Assembly: GCF_900182935.1 (NCBI RefSeq)
Contig: NZ_FXUE01000001.1
Span: forward strand, 1,022,137 to 1,086,136
Direction: 5' to 3'
DNA length: 64,000 nucleotides
DNA from: Fibrobacter sp. UWB10
GTDB lineage: Bacteria; Fibrobacterota; Fibrobacteria; Fibrobacterales; Fibrobacteraceae
Every line of letters starts with the position of its first letter. Position 1 is the first letter of the stretch. Below the pieces are notes generated by a model. That model ran no database searches. It saw nothing but the letters and a program-made list of their open reading frames with translations, and had not been told where the DNA came from. Positions 7,226 through 17,377 of this stretch are shown piece by piece. Both the position numbers and the translations under genes were made by a program.

Positions 7226-8515
7226 ATGGATCAGCCGCTCGCCGAAAGATTACGCCCCAGAAACTTAGATGAGTTTTTAGGCCAGAACAAGATTCTGGGC
7301 GAGCAGAGCTTGTTGCGCAAGAGTCTCGAAAACGACAGCGTGCCGAGCATGATCTTTTGGGGCCCTCCGGGCTGCGGAAAGACGAGCCTCGCCCACGTGA
7401 TTCGCCAACATACCAAGAAAGCGTTTGTCGCCCTGTCGGCTGTGGCCAGTGGCGTCAAAGAAGTCAAGGAAGTCTTAGCAGATGCCCGCAGAATGAAGGG
7501 CATGTTCAAGGACACGATTCTTTTTATCGACGAAATCCACCGCTTTAACAAGGGCCAGCAGGATGCGCTGTTGGGTGCCGTCGAAGACGGCACGGTGACG
7601 CTTATAGGCGCCACCACCGAAAACCCGGGGTTTGAGGTCAACAGCGCTTTACTTAGCCGCTGCCAGCTGATTCTTTTTGCGCCCTTAAGTAAAGACGACT
7701 TGCGCACGCTGATTTTCAGCGCCTTGCGCGATCATCCTCGTGGCTTGCAGCTGAAGGATGTTGAAGTCGAAGACGCCGTCGTCGATAAACTCATAGCTCA
7801 GTCCGACGGTGACGCACGATTCCTGCTGAATCAGATTGAATGGATAGGCAAGAATCTAGGCGACAAGAAAGTCATCGACGAAAAACTCCTCGAAGAATTT
7901 CAATACAAGAAGCCCCTGCGCTACGACAAAGGCGGCGAAGAGCATTACAATTTAATTTCTGCCTTGCATAAGTCCGTTCGCGGTTCGGACCCTGATGCCG
8001 CCCTCTATTGGCTGCACCGTATGCTGCAAGGTGGCGAAGACCCGCGATTCATTCTGCGCAGACTCATGCGCATGAGCATGGAAGATATCGGCCTCGCCGA
8101 CCCGAACGCTTTGTTACTTGCTACGAGCGCCCGCGAAGCCTACGACTTTATGGGAATTCCCGAAGGCCTGATCGCCCTCGACGAACTTGCGATTTACCTT
8201 TCGCTTGCCCCCAAGAGCAACAGCGTGGAACTCGCAGGAATGAAGGCCGACTCAATCGTGAAGCAGACAGGCACTCTCCCTGTACCACGCGCCTTCCGCA
8301 ATTCGGTCACGAAGGTCGGCGAAAAATTGGGCTACGGAATCGACTACCAGTACGATCACGACAGCCCCGGCGCTTACTCCGCTCAAGAACACCTGCCCAA
8401 GCAACTCGAAGGCACCGAGATTTACCAGCCCAAGCCCTACGGCAAGGAAAAGCAACTCGGCGAAAGACTTGCGCAGCTTAAGCAGATTAAGCGAGAGAAG
8501 AATAATCAGAAATAA
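7226..8515 (+). CDS. rarA: Replication-associated recombination protein A (MgsA/RarA AAA+ ATPase)
   Basis: 429 residues, normal for RarA. It begins PLAERLRPRNLDEFLGQ, the family opening, followed by Walker A GPPGCGKT (about 46-53), Walker B LFIDEIHRF (about 99-107) and sensor 1 ATTENP. RarA forms a clamp-loader-like tetramer that acts at stalled replication forks and interacts with SSB. It is monocistronic and converges on htpX with only 12 bases between stop codons. A TTGACA-type promoter lies upstream. Confidence 0.96.
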   Translation: MDQPLAERLRPRNLDEFLGQNKILGEQSLLRKSLENDSVPSMIFWGPPGCGKTSLAHVIRQHTKKAFVALSAVASGVKEVKEVLADARRMKGMFKDTILFIDEIHRFNKGQQDALLGAVEDGTVTLIGATTENPGFEVNSALLSRCQLILFAPLSKDDLRTLIFSALRDHPRGLQLKDVEVEDAVVDKLIAQSDGDARFLLNQIEWIGKNLGDKKVIDEKLLEEFQYKKPLRYDKGGEEHYNLISALHKSVRGSDPDAALYWLHRMLQGGEDPRFILRRLMRMSMEDIGLADPNALLLATSAREAYDFMGIPEGLIALDELAIYLSLAPKSNSVELAGMKADSIVKQTGTLPVPRAFRNSVTKVGEKLGYGIDYQYDHDSPGAYSAQEHLPKQLEGTEIYQPKPYGKEKQLGERLAQLKQIKREKNNQK

Positions 8516-8527
8516 AAAGCAATTCCC

Positions 8528-9583
8528 TTAGAACTGCTTCAACAGCCGAATTCTCTCTGGTGTGTCGGGATGGGTGCAGAACATGATGTTTGCTTTGGCA
8601 ATCCAGCCCTTGAGTTTCATGTTGTTGTCAAATTCTTCGTCGGGGTGAATAATGTAGAGCTGTGCCACGTCGCTACGGCGAACGCTATCAAGGCCCGGTT
8701 CATCTGAAATCTTCTGCAAGGCAGAGGCTAGCGCCCAAGGGTCGCCACAGAGTTCAGCACCGCCGGCATCGGCCACGTATTCGCGGGTGCGAGAGATTGC
8801 AAGACGCGTAAACCAGCTAAAGATATAACCGACAGTACTCCAAATAATAACCAGCATCAGAATAAAGATGATAATGACTCCGCCGCCATTGCCCCCACCA
8901 CGTCTGTTGCGCGGACGCCGACCCGCTCCACGGAGCATTGCCGAAAGCAGCTTTATAGAAATCGTCTGAAGGGTCGCAAAAATGCCCACGAACACAATGC
9001 ACACGACCATGAGTCGCGTGTCACGGTTCTTGATATGCGTGAGTTCGTGGCCCACAACAGCAGAAAGTTCAGCGTCATTCAGTTTTTCAATAAGGCCGGT
9101 CGTGAGCGTAATGGTAAACGAGGGCACGTCAATGCCGCTCGCGAATGCGTTCAGGCCAGAGTCCTCCACAATGTTGATTTGCGGCATTTCGATGCCGCCC
9201 GCAATGCAGAGGTTTTCGACAATATTATAGACGCGCAGGTTATCTTTGCGTTCAAGAGGCTTGGCATGCGTCGTATGGCGAATAATAGCGGTATTTGCGC
9301 AATAAGCGATAATGAACCACACACCTACAATCTGGAGTGTATACGGGAGCACAGTCCAAAAGGCATCCCACACTTCGGGCCAATGCATTAGGCCGTATTT
9401 CATGTGCGTCGTATGGTCAGCAGGACAACCACCCTGCATCAGGGGGCAGAGCGCCCCAAAATAATCCATAATGACGATTGTCGCAAAGACCATTCCCAAA
9501 ATAATAAGGGGGAACATGCACAACAGCAAAACACTGTTGCGGTTGTTCCGCCAAATCTGGGTTTGAAGGCCTACGTATTTCAT
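8528..9583 (-). CDS. htpX: M48 family membrane metalloprotease (HtpX-like)
   Basis: 351 residues. Two N-terminal membrane segments (about 18-42 and 78-98), then the zinc site HELTH (about 180-184) and the downstream glutamate ligand in EYVADAGG. Two further membrane segments flank an Arg/Gly-rich loop (GAGRRPRNRRGGGNGGG). HtpX-type proteases degrade damaged or misfolded membrane proteins. It follows lemA by 24 bases on the same strand; the lemA-htpX pairing is common and supports the call. The N-terminal domain is longer than in E. coli HtpX, so functional equivalence is inferred. Confidence 0.9.
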   Translation of the reverse strand: MKYVGLQTQIWRNNRNSVLLLCMFPLIILGMVFATIVIMDYFGALCPLMQGGCPADHTTHMKYGLMHWPEVWDAFWTVLPYTLQIVGVWFIIAYCANTAIIRHTTHAKPLERKDNLRVYNIVENLCIAGGIEMPQINIVEDSGLNAFASGIDVPSFTITLTTGLIEKLNDAELSAVVGHELTHIKNRDTRLMVVCIVFVGIFATLQTISIKLLSAMLRGAGRRPRNRRGGGNGGGVIIIFILMLVIIWSTVGYIFSWFTRLAISRTREYVADAGGAELCGDPWALASALQKISDEPGLDSVRRSDVAQLYIIHPDEEFDNNMKLKGWIAKANIMFCTHPDTPERIRLLKQF

Positions 9584-9607
9584 TGAAGGCGTTTGCGCCC
9601 CACTGCC

Positions 9608-10168
9608 TTAGAACTTTATTTCGGGAGCTTTGTTGAGCGTTTCGCGGCCTTCGGTAGCTTCGTACATGGGTGCACGCTTGAAGCCGAACATGCCTGCTAC
9701 AATGTTGCTCGGGAATACTTCGCAAGCGTTGTTGAGTTCGCGAGTCGTCGAGTTAAAGAAGCGGCGTGCGGCAGAGAGCTTGTTTTCGATATCGGCAAGT
9801 TCGTTCTGCAACTGCAAGAAGTTCTGGTTGGCCTTAAGTTCAGGGTAAGCTTCAAGCGAAATGCGGAGCCCGGCAAGCGCACCAGAAAGAGCCTTGTCAG
9901 CCTGAACCTTTTCATCAACGGTCGTTGCATTCATAGCAGCGGCACGGGCCGAGGTCACCTTATCAAGCGTCTCTTTTTCGTGAGTGGCATAACCCTTGAC
10001 CGTACTCACCAACTGAGGCACCAAATCAAAACGCTGCTTGAGTTGCACATCGATGTTTGCAAATGCATTTTCGCGGTTATTGCGGAGTTTCACCAGTCCG
10101 TTATACATTCCGATGAACCAGGCGATCAGCACCACCACGACAATGCCGGCAATAATCCCAATAGTCAT
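9608..10168 (-). CDS. lemA: LemA family protein
   Basis: 186 residues: one N-terminal membrane segment (GIIAGIVVVVLIAWFIG), then the helical LemA domain with YNGLVKLRNN, FDLVPQLV and the conserved ending of the family. LemA proteins are anchored by one helix with a helical-bundle domain outside or at the membrane; their biochemical role is not settled, though they often accompany HtpX. AAGGAG precedes the ATG, and htpX follows in the same transcript. Confidence 0.93.
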   Translation of the reverse strand: MTIGIIAGIVVVVLIAWFIGMYNGLVKLRNNRENAFANIDVQLKQRFDLVPQLVSTVKGYATHEKETLDKVTSARAAAMNATTVDEKVQADKALSGALAGLRISLEAYPELKANQNFLQLQNELADIENKLSAARRFFNSTTRELNNACEVFPSNIVAGMFGFKRAPMYEATEGRETLNKAPEIKF

Positions 10169-10206
10169 ATTTTACTCCTTTCTGTTTTCTTAGTTAGAAA
10201 TGTATA

Positions 10207-10237
10207 TAAAAAAAAGATGCCCGAGCAAGTCGGGCAT
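10207..10237 (-). terminator. Terminator after yggS, a REP-like hairpin
   Basis: Stem ATGCCCGA (10217..10224) with TCGGGCAT (10230..10237) and a 5-base loop; in the minus direction a run of T (plus 10208..10215) follows. The outer edge reads GTCATGC on the minus strand, shared with two other hairpins in this window. Confidence 0.85.
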
Positions 10238-10292
10238 GACAAAAAAGAGTATGAGAATGACTAATAATAGCGTAAAAATGACTATTTAAACG

Positions 10293-11048
10293 CTAAACAG
10301 GGTCGTTTACCGGCTTGGAATAGTCGCGTTCGCCGAAAAGGGCCGTTCCCACGCGAATCATGGTGGAACCTTCTTCAATGGCGACTTCCAAGTCACCGGT
10401 CATACCCATTGAAAGCTGGTCAAAGTTGGCGAATACACCGCCCTTGGCCAAGAACTTTTGCTGCAGATTACGGAGGAATGCAAAGCATTCACGGCTATCT
10501 TCGGCAACACCGGTATTCTTGCCGATGGTCATGAGCCCACGGAAACGCAAGTGCGGATATGCGGCACCGCGCGATTCCAAGTCAGCAAGGAAAGCCTCGG
10601 CTTCGTGCACATCGAGCCCGCTCTTGGTTTCTTCTTCACCAGCGTTAATCTGAAAGAGAATGTCCAAAATCTTGTTTTGGGCAGCGCAGACTTTTTCGAG
10701 CTTTTCAACCGCTTCGATGCTTGCGATGGAATGAATACAGTCGGCAACAATCGCCGCTTTCTTGAGCTTGTTACTTTGTACAGGACCAATCACGTGGCAA
10801 CGCACGCGACTGCCATCTTTTGCAGTTCGCGGCTCAGAGAACTTGAGTTCGGCTTCTTGCACGCGGTTTTCACCGAAATCGGTGGCACCGAGCGCAATCG
10901 CATTCTCCACAGCTTCTGCTGGGTGGAACTTGCTCACCCAAACAAGCTTTACCGAGTCGCGGCTACGGCCCGCAATCTTGCAGGCTTCGGCAATCCTTGC
11001 TTCGAGAGCAGCAAGGTGCTCACGCATTTCATCAAGTGTGAATTCCAT
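10293..11048 (-). CDS. yggS: YggS/PROSC family pyridoxal-phosphate homeostasis protein
   Basis: 251 residues. It contains LVWVSKFHPAEAV, the PLP-lysine segment of the family (the usual form is AVSKxxPxE), then GENRVQEA, HVIGPVQSNK and the phosphate-binding GMTGDLEVAI near the end. The family binds PLP without known catalytic activity and keeps vitamin B6 and amino-acid pools balanced. Its ATG shares one base with the stop of lon (TAATG), so translation is coupled to Lon. A hairpin terminator follows. Confidence 0.95.
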   Translation of the reverse strand: MEFTLDEMREHLAALEARIAEACKIAGRSRDSVKLVWVSKFHPAEAVENAIALGATDFGENRVQEAELKFSEPRTAKDGSRVRCHVIGPVQSNKLKKAAIVADCIHSIASIEAVEKLEKVCAAQNKILDILFQINAGEEETKSGLDVHEAEAFLADLESRGAAYPHLRFRGLMTIGKNTGVAEDSRECFAFLRNLQQKFLAKGGVFANFDQLSMGMTGDLEVAIEEGSTMIRVGTALFGERDYSKPVNDPV

Positions 11049-13402
11049 TACTTCTTTTCTTTTTTCGCAGAGTCTGTTTTCGTTTCCTTGAACAGCACCT
11101 TGATAATTTCGTCAATGTGCTTGTGCGTGAAAATCTTGAGGCCTTTCTTTGCAGGCGCCGGAAGTTCGTTCACGTCCTTCTGGTTCTGCGCCGGGAGTCG
11201 CAAGGTCTTTACGCCGGCCTGGAGGGCTGCAAGCGCCTTTTCGTTCAAACCACCAATTGCAAGGCATGCACCCGTCAAGCTCACTTCGCCAGTGAATGCA
11301 ATTTCAGGCGAGACAGGCTGCTTGGTAAATGCAGAGAGCAAGCAAAGCGTGAGGGCAATACCGGCAGAGGGGCCATCCTTGGGCACAGCGCCTTCGGGCA
11401 CGTGAATATGGATGTCTGTCTTTTTCACGATATTCGGATCGATACCAAAGCGGCTCAGGCGTTCGCGCACAAGGCTGAGTGCTATCTGTGCCGATTCCTT
11501 CATCACGTCGCCGAGCTTACCCGTCATCAAAAGCGTACCCTTGCCAGGCAAGAGCATGCATTCAATCGGCAAGATTTCGCCACCGACACTTGTCCATGCA
11601 AGGCCAACGATAACACCCGGGCGGCCTGCAGCAGGCAGCTGGTTGTCGAGGTAACGTGGAGCGCCCAGGTAATCCTGCAAAGTCTTTTCCGTCACTTCGG
11701 TCGTGTACTTCTTGCCCATCACCTTGTCTTTTGCACGGTGACGCACTACGTTTTCAAGAGTACGTTCCAGTTCGCGCACGCCCGCTTCACGCGTCCATTC
11801 GCGAATTACCTTCGAAATAATGCCATCTTCAAAAGCGACATCCTTGCCGTTTTCGATACCGGTGCGTTCGCAAATGCGCGGCACCAAGTACTTGCTTGCA
11901 ATCTGCAACTTTTCGTGCGGATAATAACCGGGCAGGCGCACCATTTCCAAACGGTCGCGCAAAGCTTCGGGGATTTCGGCTTCGTTGTTTGCCGTCGCAA
12001 TAAACAGCACGCGACTAAGGTCGAGGCCCACTTCCATAAAGTGGTCGGTAAAGTCATGGTTCTGTTCGGGGTCCAAAACTTCGAGCATGGCGCTGGCGGG
12101 GTCACCGCGGAAGTCGCTTGCCATCTTGTCGATTTCGTCGAGCAAGATAATCGGGTTCATGCACTTGGCACGGCGAAGCGCCTGGATAAAGCGACCCGGC
12201 ATAGCACCAATGTAAGTGCGGCGGTGGCCACGAATTTCAGCTTCGTCACGCACGCCACCCAGGGTAATGCGCACAAAGTTACGCTGCATGGCATTCGCAA
12301 TCGATTCCACAAGCGTCGTCTTACCCACACCCGGAGGACCAACCAAGCAAAGAATCGGAGCACGGCGTTCAGTACCCGTCAGTTTCAAGACCGCCACGTA
12401 TTCCATAATGCGTTCCTTGACCTTGTCGAGGCCAAAGTGCTTGGAATCGAGTTCGCTCTTCACCTTTTTCATGTTGAGCACGGTGTCGGTGTATTCGCCA
12501 TACGGGAGCGTCAGGAACCAGTCCAAATAGTTACGGCTCACGGCATATTCCGGAGACGTCGGCTGCATCAGCTTCATGCGACCAATTTCATCTTCAAGCT
12601 TTTCTTGAATAGCGGCCGAGAACTTTTTCGCCTTGATTTTCTTGAGCAGCTGATCCGGTTCAGATGAATTTCCATTTTCGCCATCGAGCTCATCTTGCAA
12701 CTGGCGAATCTGTTCCGAAATAAACCATTCCTTCTGCTGCTGGGCCATCTTCTGGCGCACGTTCTGCTGCACCTTGACCATCATGGTGTCGGTATCGGCA
12801 GCCACCTGCATAATTTCAATCAGGCGTTCGGCAAGCTCATCGATTTCACCGATTTCGAGCAAACGCTGGCGTTCGTCCATCGAAATCTGCAAGAACGGAA
12901 TCATGCCATAAAAAGCGTTAATCTGGCTATCCATGGTAAACAGGGCGTCTACCATGCCTTCAGAAATGTTCCTGTGCAGCGAGTATTCCTTGAACTGCGT
13001 GAGCACCGTTTCAAAGCGCGGGCTCTTGTCGGAATTTGTAATCGCAGGCTTGTGTGCCGAAACAGTCACCATCAAGAAGTTGTCCTTGGTGGTAATGGAA
13101 CGCAAGTCCACCACGCAGTCGCCATCGAGCACCACCTTCACGCAACCGTTCGGGAAGGGAGTCACATTGCTTACATGCGCCAGAATGCCCACCGAGTAAA
13201 GGTCGAGCATCGGGTTTTCAATTTCTTCCTGTTCAATATTCTTTTGAGCCGAAAGAATAATCTGTCCATCGTGCGATTCAGCGTATTCAAGTGCGCGCAA
13301 AGAAATATCCCTGCCGACCAAAATGCGGCGGGTCGTGTGCGGAAATACAACAGCATCCCTCAGAGGGAGCAACGGATACGATTTCGAAGTGTCTAATGCC
13401 AT
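11048..13402 (-). CDS. lon: Lon ATP-dependent protease
   Basis: 784 residues in family order: N-terminal substrate domain starting YPLLPLRDAVVFPH, a coiled region, AAA+ module with Walker A GPPGVGKT (about 355) and Walker B ILLDEID, and the C-terminal protease with catalytic Ser in PKDGPSAGIALT and Lys further on. It degrades misfolded and regulatory proteins in the cytoplasm. yggS follows with a one-base overlap. There is no ribosome site before the ATG; minus-strand TATCTT (plus 13411..13416) stands 8 bases upstream, so the mRNA may be leaderless. The preceding pectate-lyase terminator region borders it on the other side. Confidence 0.97.
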   Translation of the reverse strand: MALDTSKSYPLLPLRDAVVFPHTTRRILVGRDISLRALEYAESHDGQIILSAQKNIEQEEIENPMLDLYSVGILAHVSNVTPFPNGCVKVVLDGDCVVDLRSITTKDNFLMVTVSAHKPAITNSDKSPRFETVLTQFKEYSLHRNISEGMVDALFTMDSQINAFYGMIPFLQISMDERQRLLEIGEIDELAERLIEIMQVAADTDTMMVKVQQNVRQKMAQQQKEWFISEQIRQLQDELDGENGNSSEPDQLLKKIKAKKFSAAIQEKLEDEIGRMKLMQPTSPEYAVSRNYLDWFLTLPYGEYTDTVLNMKKVKSELDSKHFGLDKVKERIMEYVAVLKLTGTERRAPILCLVGPPGVGKTTLVESIANAMQRNFVRITLGGVRDEAEIRGHRRTYIGAMPGRFIQALRRAKCMNPIILLDEIDKMASDFRGDPASAMLEVLDPEQNHDFTDHFMEVGLDLSRVLFIATANNEAEIPEALRDRLEMVRLPGYYPHEKLQIASKYLVPRICERTGIENGKDVAFEDGIISKVIREWTREAGVRELERTLENVVRHRAKDKVMGKKYTTEVTEKTLQDYLGAPRYLDNQLPAAGRPGVIVGLAWTSVGGEILPIECMLLPGKGTLLMTGKLGDVMKESAQIALSLVRERLSRFGIDPNIVKKTDIHIHVPEGAVPKDGPSAGIALTLCLLSAFTKQPVSPEIAFTGEVSLTGACLAIGGLNEKALAALQAGVKTLRLPAQNQKDVNELPAPAKKGLKIFTHKHIDEIIKVLFKETKTDSAKKEKK

Positions 13403-13423
13403 ACGCTACAAAGATAGTATCTT

Positions 13424-13464
13424 TAAAAAAAAGCCAGTCTGCATTTAGTTGCAAACTGGCTTTT
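13424..13464 (-). terminator. Terminator of the pectate lyase gene
   Basis: Arms AAAAGCCAGT and ACTGGCTTTT with a further TGCA/TGCA pairing inside, followed in the minus direction by a run of T (plus 13424..13432). Confidence 0.8.
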
Positions 13465-13482
13465 GGTTTGGTTAGGAGGTCA

Positions 13483-15243
13483 CTATCGAATTCGAACAGT
13501 GTGGCTCTCGGAGCCCACGCGCACCAGGTAGCCGCCAGCGCCGGGGAGCGGCACTACCAGCTGATTGCCAGTCGCAATGGTCTTGCGAATCAAGCGTCCC
13601 TGCATATCGAACACTGTAACAGGCTTTGCGTTTGCGCCTTGAATCAGCAAGTCGCGGCCCGAGACAGAAAGGTTAATGCGAGCGGCAGTCACAGCCACAA
13701 AGCCAGTCGAAGTCTCGCTGCTCGAAGAAAGTTCTGCAGTCTGCGAGGAACTGGAGGCGACTGTTTCGCTAGAGCTAGAGGCCACGCTGCTGCTAGACTT
13801 CGGCTCAGTATTGCCGGCGCCCGTCACGGTAATCGATCCGCTCTTGGATGCATTCTTGGAAGCGCCCGTCGTCGTCACGGTGAATTTATATGCGCCCGGT
13901 GCAGCTGTAGAAGCGACCGTGCCCGAAATGTAGTAGTCAAGACCCTTGAGCGTACCCGTCACACCCTGCGGAAGGCCCGTTACGGTGGCACCTGTTGCGC
14001 CTTCAATCGTGTAGTAGAATTCCACGATAGAGGCACCTTGGGCCACTTCCTGATTTGCGCTGCCCGAGCCGTGCTTGGTGAGGCTAGCCTCGCCCGCGAC
14101 AGGCGTCTGCGACGAGCTGGACTTGGCAGAAGAACTCGATGCAGGCACAACACTGCTGCTGGACTTTGCCTGCGAAGAACTCGACACCACTACGCTAGAA
14201 GAAGAAACCGGAGTCACCTGCGAGCTACCCGGAGCCGGGAGCGTTGGGCCAGCGTAAGCCTGGATGGAATCACGGAGCGCGTAAGCTTTTGCCTGATTAC
14301 TCACATCGGTAACGCTCATTTGGTATGGCGGCGTGAACGCAGTTCCTTGGCCTGTTGTGTTGCCGGAGGTCTTTTCGTAATAGTTGTTAATCATCGAAAC
14401 TTTGGCATCTTCTTTGGACTGATTGTTGTAATCCAAAGGATTTTTTACACCAATGAACACATTGCTTTCGACACGGATGTTTGCCTTCATGCCGGCACGA
14501 ACGCAATAGCTTGCGGCAGAGCTTGTGTAGAGGTTGTTAACCACATGAACCTGGCCAAATCTCACGCGGGGCATACGTTCCTTTACACCATCGCCCCACC
14601 AGTTATGGTGCACGGTAATCTTCAAGGCGTTAGCATCTGCAGTTTTTGAATCACTATTGCCGAAAAGATTGGAAAATTGATGGTTCTTGGATTTGGACGT
14701 ATAGGTGAACTTGCTCCACGAGACTGTAATATAATCAGACTGGTTTACAATGTCCATGTTACCATCGTGCCCGTCGTAGACATGAACATGGTCAATCCAA
14801 ATGTTTTTTGCTTCATGATTTATTTGTAAGCAGTCTTCATCATCTTCATCGACCGCACCAACACCTTGCACAGAAATGTTTCGAACAATCACGTTCTTGG
14901 AGCCGGAAATCTTGATACCGCTTCCTTTGGACGGCTGAGTGATTGTGACTCCAGGATAGCCGTAAAGGGTAACGTTGCTACCGACTTCCACGGTACCTGC
15001 ATAAGTACCAGGCTTGATGTAGATTGTTTTGTTGCCCGCTTTGGCGTAGCTTTTAAGATCGCTGACGTTGTCAACGGTGACTGTGCCGTAATTGGCTCCG
15101 CCAGTGGTGCTGCCGTTTTGGGTCGCCCAGCCCGTCAGCGGAAAATCAGGTGACGTGGCCGCAATCGCGGAAGTTGCGAGGGCTGCGCCCAATGCTGCGC
15201 CTACGGCAAGAGTTCTAGACCAGTTTTTCTGTGTTTTAACCAT
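13483..15243 (-). CDS. Secreted pectate lyase (PL1 type) with Ser-rich linkers and C-terminal sorting-like domain
   Basis: 586 residues from the ATG at 15243; an ATG at 15252 is rejected because the AAGGG ribosome site would touch it. Signal peptide ends near ATSAIAA. The parallel beta-helix lyase domain (about 25-320) shows WIDHVHVYDGHDGNMDI (calcium-binding region), TVSWSKF and VKERMPRVRFG with the catalytic-site Arg. Ser-rich linkers (SSSSVV type) flank a small beta domain at about 385-470. The last 70 residues (VTVFDMQGRLIRK ... GGYLVRVG) resemble a type A T9SS sorting domain. It should cleave polygalacturonate by beta-elimination outside the cell. It has its own promoter and terminator. 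Confidence 0.93.
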   Translation of the reverse strand: MVKTQKNWSRTLAVGAALGAALATSAIAATSPDFPLTGWATQNGSTTGGANYGTVTVDNVSDLKSYAKAGNKTIYIKPGTYAGTVEVGSNVTLYGYPGVTITQPSKGSGIKISGSKNVIVRNISVQGVGAVDEDDEDCLQINHEAKNIWIDHVHVYDGHDGNMDIVNQSDYITVSWSKFTYTSKSKNHQFSNLFGNSDSKTADANALKITVHHNWWGDGVKERMPRVRFGQVHVVNNLYTSSAASYCVRAGMKANIRVESNVFIGVKNPLDYNNQSKEDAKVSMINNYYEKTSGNTTGQGTAFTPPYQMSVTDVSNQAKAYALRDSIQAYAGPTLPAPGSSQVTPVSSSSVVVSSSSQAKSSSSVVPASSSSAKSSSSQTPVAGEASLTKHGSGSANQEVAQGASIVEFYYTIEGATGATVTGLPQGVTGTLKGLDYYISGTVASTAAPGAYKFTVTTTGASKNASKSGSITVTGAGNTEPKSSSSVASSSSETVASSSSQTAELSSSSETSTGFVAVTAARINLSVSGRDLLIQGANAKPVTVFDMQGRLIRKTIATGNQLVVPLPGAGGYLVRVGSESHTVRIR

Positions 15244-15310
15244 ATCATCCATCCCTTATTTTGTCATTTCAAGCCACCACGCTCGAAAATGTTCTCAAAT
15301 TTCTTCTCAA

Positions 15311-15339
15311 AATTTATATTCAAAAACGACTAAAGTCAA
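15311..15339 (-). promoter_or_regulatory. Promoter of the pectate lyase gene
   Basis: Minus-strand TTGACT (plus 15334..15339), then TAAATT after 17 bases (plus 15311..15316), with TATAAA overlapping. A leader of about 60 bases follows. Confidence 0.6.
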
Positions 15340-15387
15340 TAGGTCCAGATAAGCAAAAATGTATTTTTATCCTTATTTTTATGGCAA

Positions 15388-15426
15388 TAAATAAAGAAAT
15401 GGCGAATTTTATTCAAATTCGCCATT
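15388..15426 (-). terminator. Terminator of the tig-clpP-clpX operon
   Basis: 12-bp stem AATGGCGAATTT (15398..15409) with AAATTCGCCATT (15415..15426), 5-base loop, then a T-rich stretch in the minus direction. It lies 36 bases past the clpX stop. Confidence 0.7.
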
Positions 15427-15461
15427 CATAAAATGTTCTCAAAAATTTATTTTACAATTAA

Positions 15462-16775
15462 CTAAGATGCCTTTTTGCGACTTTTCTTTGCCGTTTCGGC
15501 ACCAGCATTAAGAGCAACAGTCTTGTCCGCAGACTTTTTTTCGGGAGCCTTGAGACCGTTCTTCACGATTTCAGCGGTCACCACGAATTCCTTGTTGCCA
15601 GAACCCGGCATTTCAAACATGGCCTTCTGCAAAGTCTTTTCCATTACGGAGCGGAGCCCGCGGGCACCTGTCTTGCGGACCATGGTTTCGCGAACAATTT
15701 CCTTGAGAGCGTCGTCTTCGAACTTGAGCTCGATTCCGTCCATTTCGAACAAGCTCTTGTACTGTTTCACAAGGGCATTCTTCGGCTGGGTCAGAATATT
15801 CAGGAGCGCAGCCTCATCGAGTTCTTCGAGGGCGACAGCCACAGGCAAGCGGCCCACGATTTCAGGAATCAAACCGAACTGAATCAGGTCATCGGGTTCC
15901 AAGAGCTTGAAGAGTTCGCTGAGCGAGTTTTCTTCGGCGCTACGGATGTCGGCGCCAAAGCCCATGCCACCCGTATTCACGCGGCGAGAAATAATCTTGT
16001 CCAGCGTTTCGAAGGCGCCACCGCAAATGAACAAGATGTTCTTGGTATTCACCTGCACCAGCGGCTGTTCCGGATGCTTACGGCCACCCTTCGGCGGAAC
16101 TGCAGCAACCGTACCTTCCAAAAGCTTCAAAAGACCCTGCTGCACGCCTTCGCCACTTACGTCGCGAGTAATAGAGGGGTTGGCAGTCTTACGGGCAATT
16201 TTATCAATTTCATCGATAAAGATAATACCGCGTTCGGCGCGGGCCACATCGTAATCGGCAGCCTGCAACAGGCGCACGATAATGCTGTCCACATCTTCGC
16301 CCACATAACCAGCTTCAGTCAGCACGGTCGCATCGGCAATAGTAAAGGGCACATCCAAGAAACGCGCCATGGTCTGAGCCAAGAGCGTCTTACCCGAACC
16401 AGTCGGACCCACCAACAGCAAGTTCGATTTTTCGACTTCTTGCGCATCGGGGTGAGCCTGCTTGTAGCGCAGGCGCTTGTAGTGGTTGTACACCGCCACA
16501 GAAAGGGCGGTCTTCGCCTGATCCTGGCCAATCACGTATTCGTCCAGGTGCGCCTTGATTTCGGTCGGGAGCGGGAGCGGTTTCGAAGAAGCTTCGGCAG
16601 CAGCAGATTCCTGCTTGGCGCGCACGCGGTCTTCTTCGATAATGCGGTGACACATCGCAACGCAGTCGCTACAAATCTGTACGCCTGCGCCCGTAATCAT
16701 CTTCTCGACGCGTTCTGCGGGCTTGCCGCAAAAACTACACGTAACCGTCGGGTGATTTTTCCCGCTACGATACAT
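15462..16775 (-). CDS. clpX: ATP-dependent Clp protease ATP-binding subunit ClpX
   Basis: 437 residues. The N-terminal zinc-binding domain has CSFCGKPA and CSDC, followed by Walker A GPTGSGKT (about 125), Walker [11 protein letters not shown] and the RGLRSVME C-terminal small domain. ClpX unfolds tagged substrates and feeds them to ClpP. A Lys/Ala-rich tail follows the conserved part. Its ATG shares one base with the clpP stop (TAATG), so the subunits are translationally coupled. Confidence 0.98.
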   Translation of the reverse strand: MYRSGKNHPTVTCSFCGKPAERVEKMITGAGVQICSDCVAMCHRIIEEDRVRAKQESAAAEASSKPLPLPTEIKAHLDEYVIGQDQAKTALSVAVYNHYKRLRYKQAHPDAQEVEKSNLLLVGPTGSGKTLLAQTMARFLDVPFTIADATVLTEAGYVGEDVDSIIVRLLQAADYDVARAERGIIFIDEIDKIARKTANPSITRDVSGEGVQQGLLKLLEGTVAAVPPKGGRKHPEQPLVQVNTKNILFICGGAFETLDKIISRRVNTGGMGFGADIRSAEENSLSELFKLLEPDDLIQFGLIPEIVGRLPVAVALEELDEAALLNILTQPKNALVKQYKSLFEMDGIELKFEDDALKEIVRETMVRKTGARGLRSVMEKTLQKAMFEMPGSGNKEFVVTAEIVKNGLKAPEKKSADKTVALNAGAETAKKSRKKAS

Positions 16776-17365
16776 TAAATGCCCTCTTTACGCGGAACAA
16801 AAATTTCATCGATGACACCGAAGGCCTTTGCTTCTTCGGGGCCCATATAGAAATCGCGGTCGGTCTTTTCGCGGACTTCGTCAATCGACTTGCCGGTATG
16901 CTTGGCAACGATTTCGGCCAAGGTTTCCTTGGTGCGCACGATTTCTTTTGCGGTAATCTGGATGTCGGTCGACTGACCGGTAGCAGCGCCAGACGGCTGG
17001 TGAAGCATGATGCGGGAGTGCGGGAGCGCGTAACGCTTGCCCTTGGTACCTGCCGCAAGCAACACTGCAGCCATCGAAGCGCAGTTACCAATGCAGATGG
17101 TCGCAATGTTCGGGCGAACATGCTGCATGGTGTCATAAATGGCAAGCCCTGCCGACACGTAACCACCCGGGCTGTTGATGTACAGCGTGATATCCTTTTC
17201 CGGATTCTCGTATTCAAGGAAAATCAACTGGGCCATGACGTTGTTCGCCACTTCGTCGTTAATCGGAGTGCCCAAGAAGATAATACGTTCCTTAAGGAGA
17301 CGGGAATAGATATCGTAGGCGCGTTCACCGCGTCCGGTGGTCTCAATGACGGTAGGGATGATCAT
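16775..17365 (-). CDS. clpP: ATP-dependent Clp protease proteolytic subunit ClpP
   Basis: 196 residues. Catalytic triad visible: Ser in [11 protein letters not shown], His in [13 protein letters not shown] and Asp in TDRDFYMG. It forms the double heptameric barrel that degrades substrates delivered by ClpX. It lies 12 bases after tig and overlaps clpX by one base; tig-clpP-clpX is a conserved operon order. Confidence 0.98.
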   Translation of the reverse strand: MIIPTVIETTGRGERAYDIYSRLLKERIIFLGTPINDEVANNVMAQLIFLEYENPEKDITLYINSPGGYVSAGLAIYDTMQHVRPNIATICIGNCASMAAVLLAAGTKGKRYALPHSRIMLHQPSGAATGQSTDIQITAKEIVRTKETLAEIVAKHTGKSIDEVREKTDRDFYMGPEEAKAFGVIDEIFVPRKEGI

Positions 17366-17377
17366 TCAGTATACCTC

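Noticed and set aside
11117..12667. 516-codon open frame on the plus strand opposite lon
   Set aside because: It mirrors the lon codons; composition His/Arg/Phe-rich, no ribosome site, no family. Long antisense frames are common here because of codon bias.
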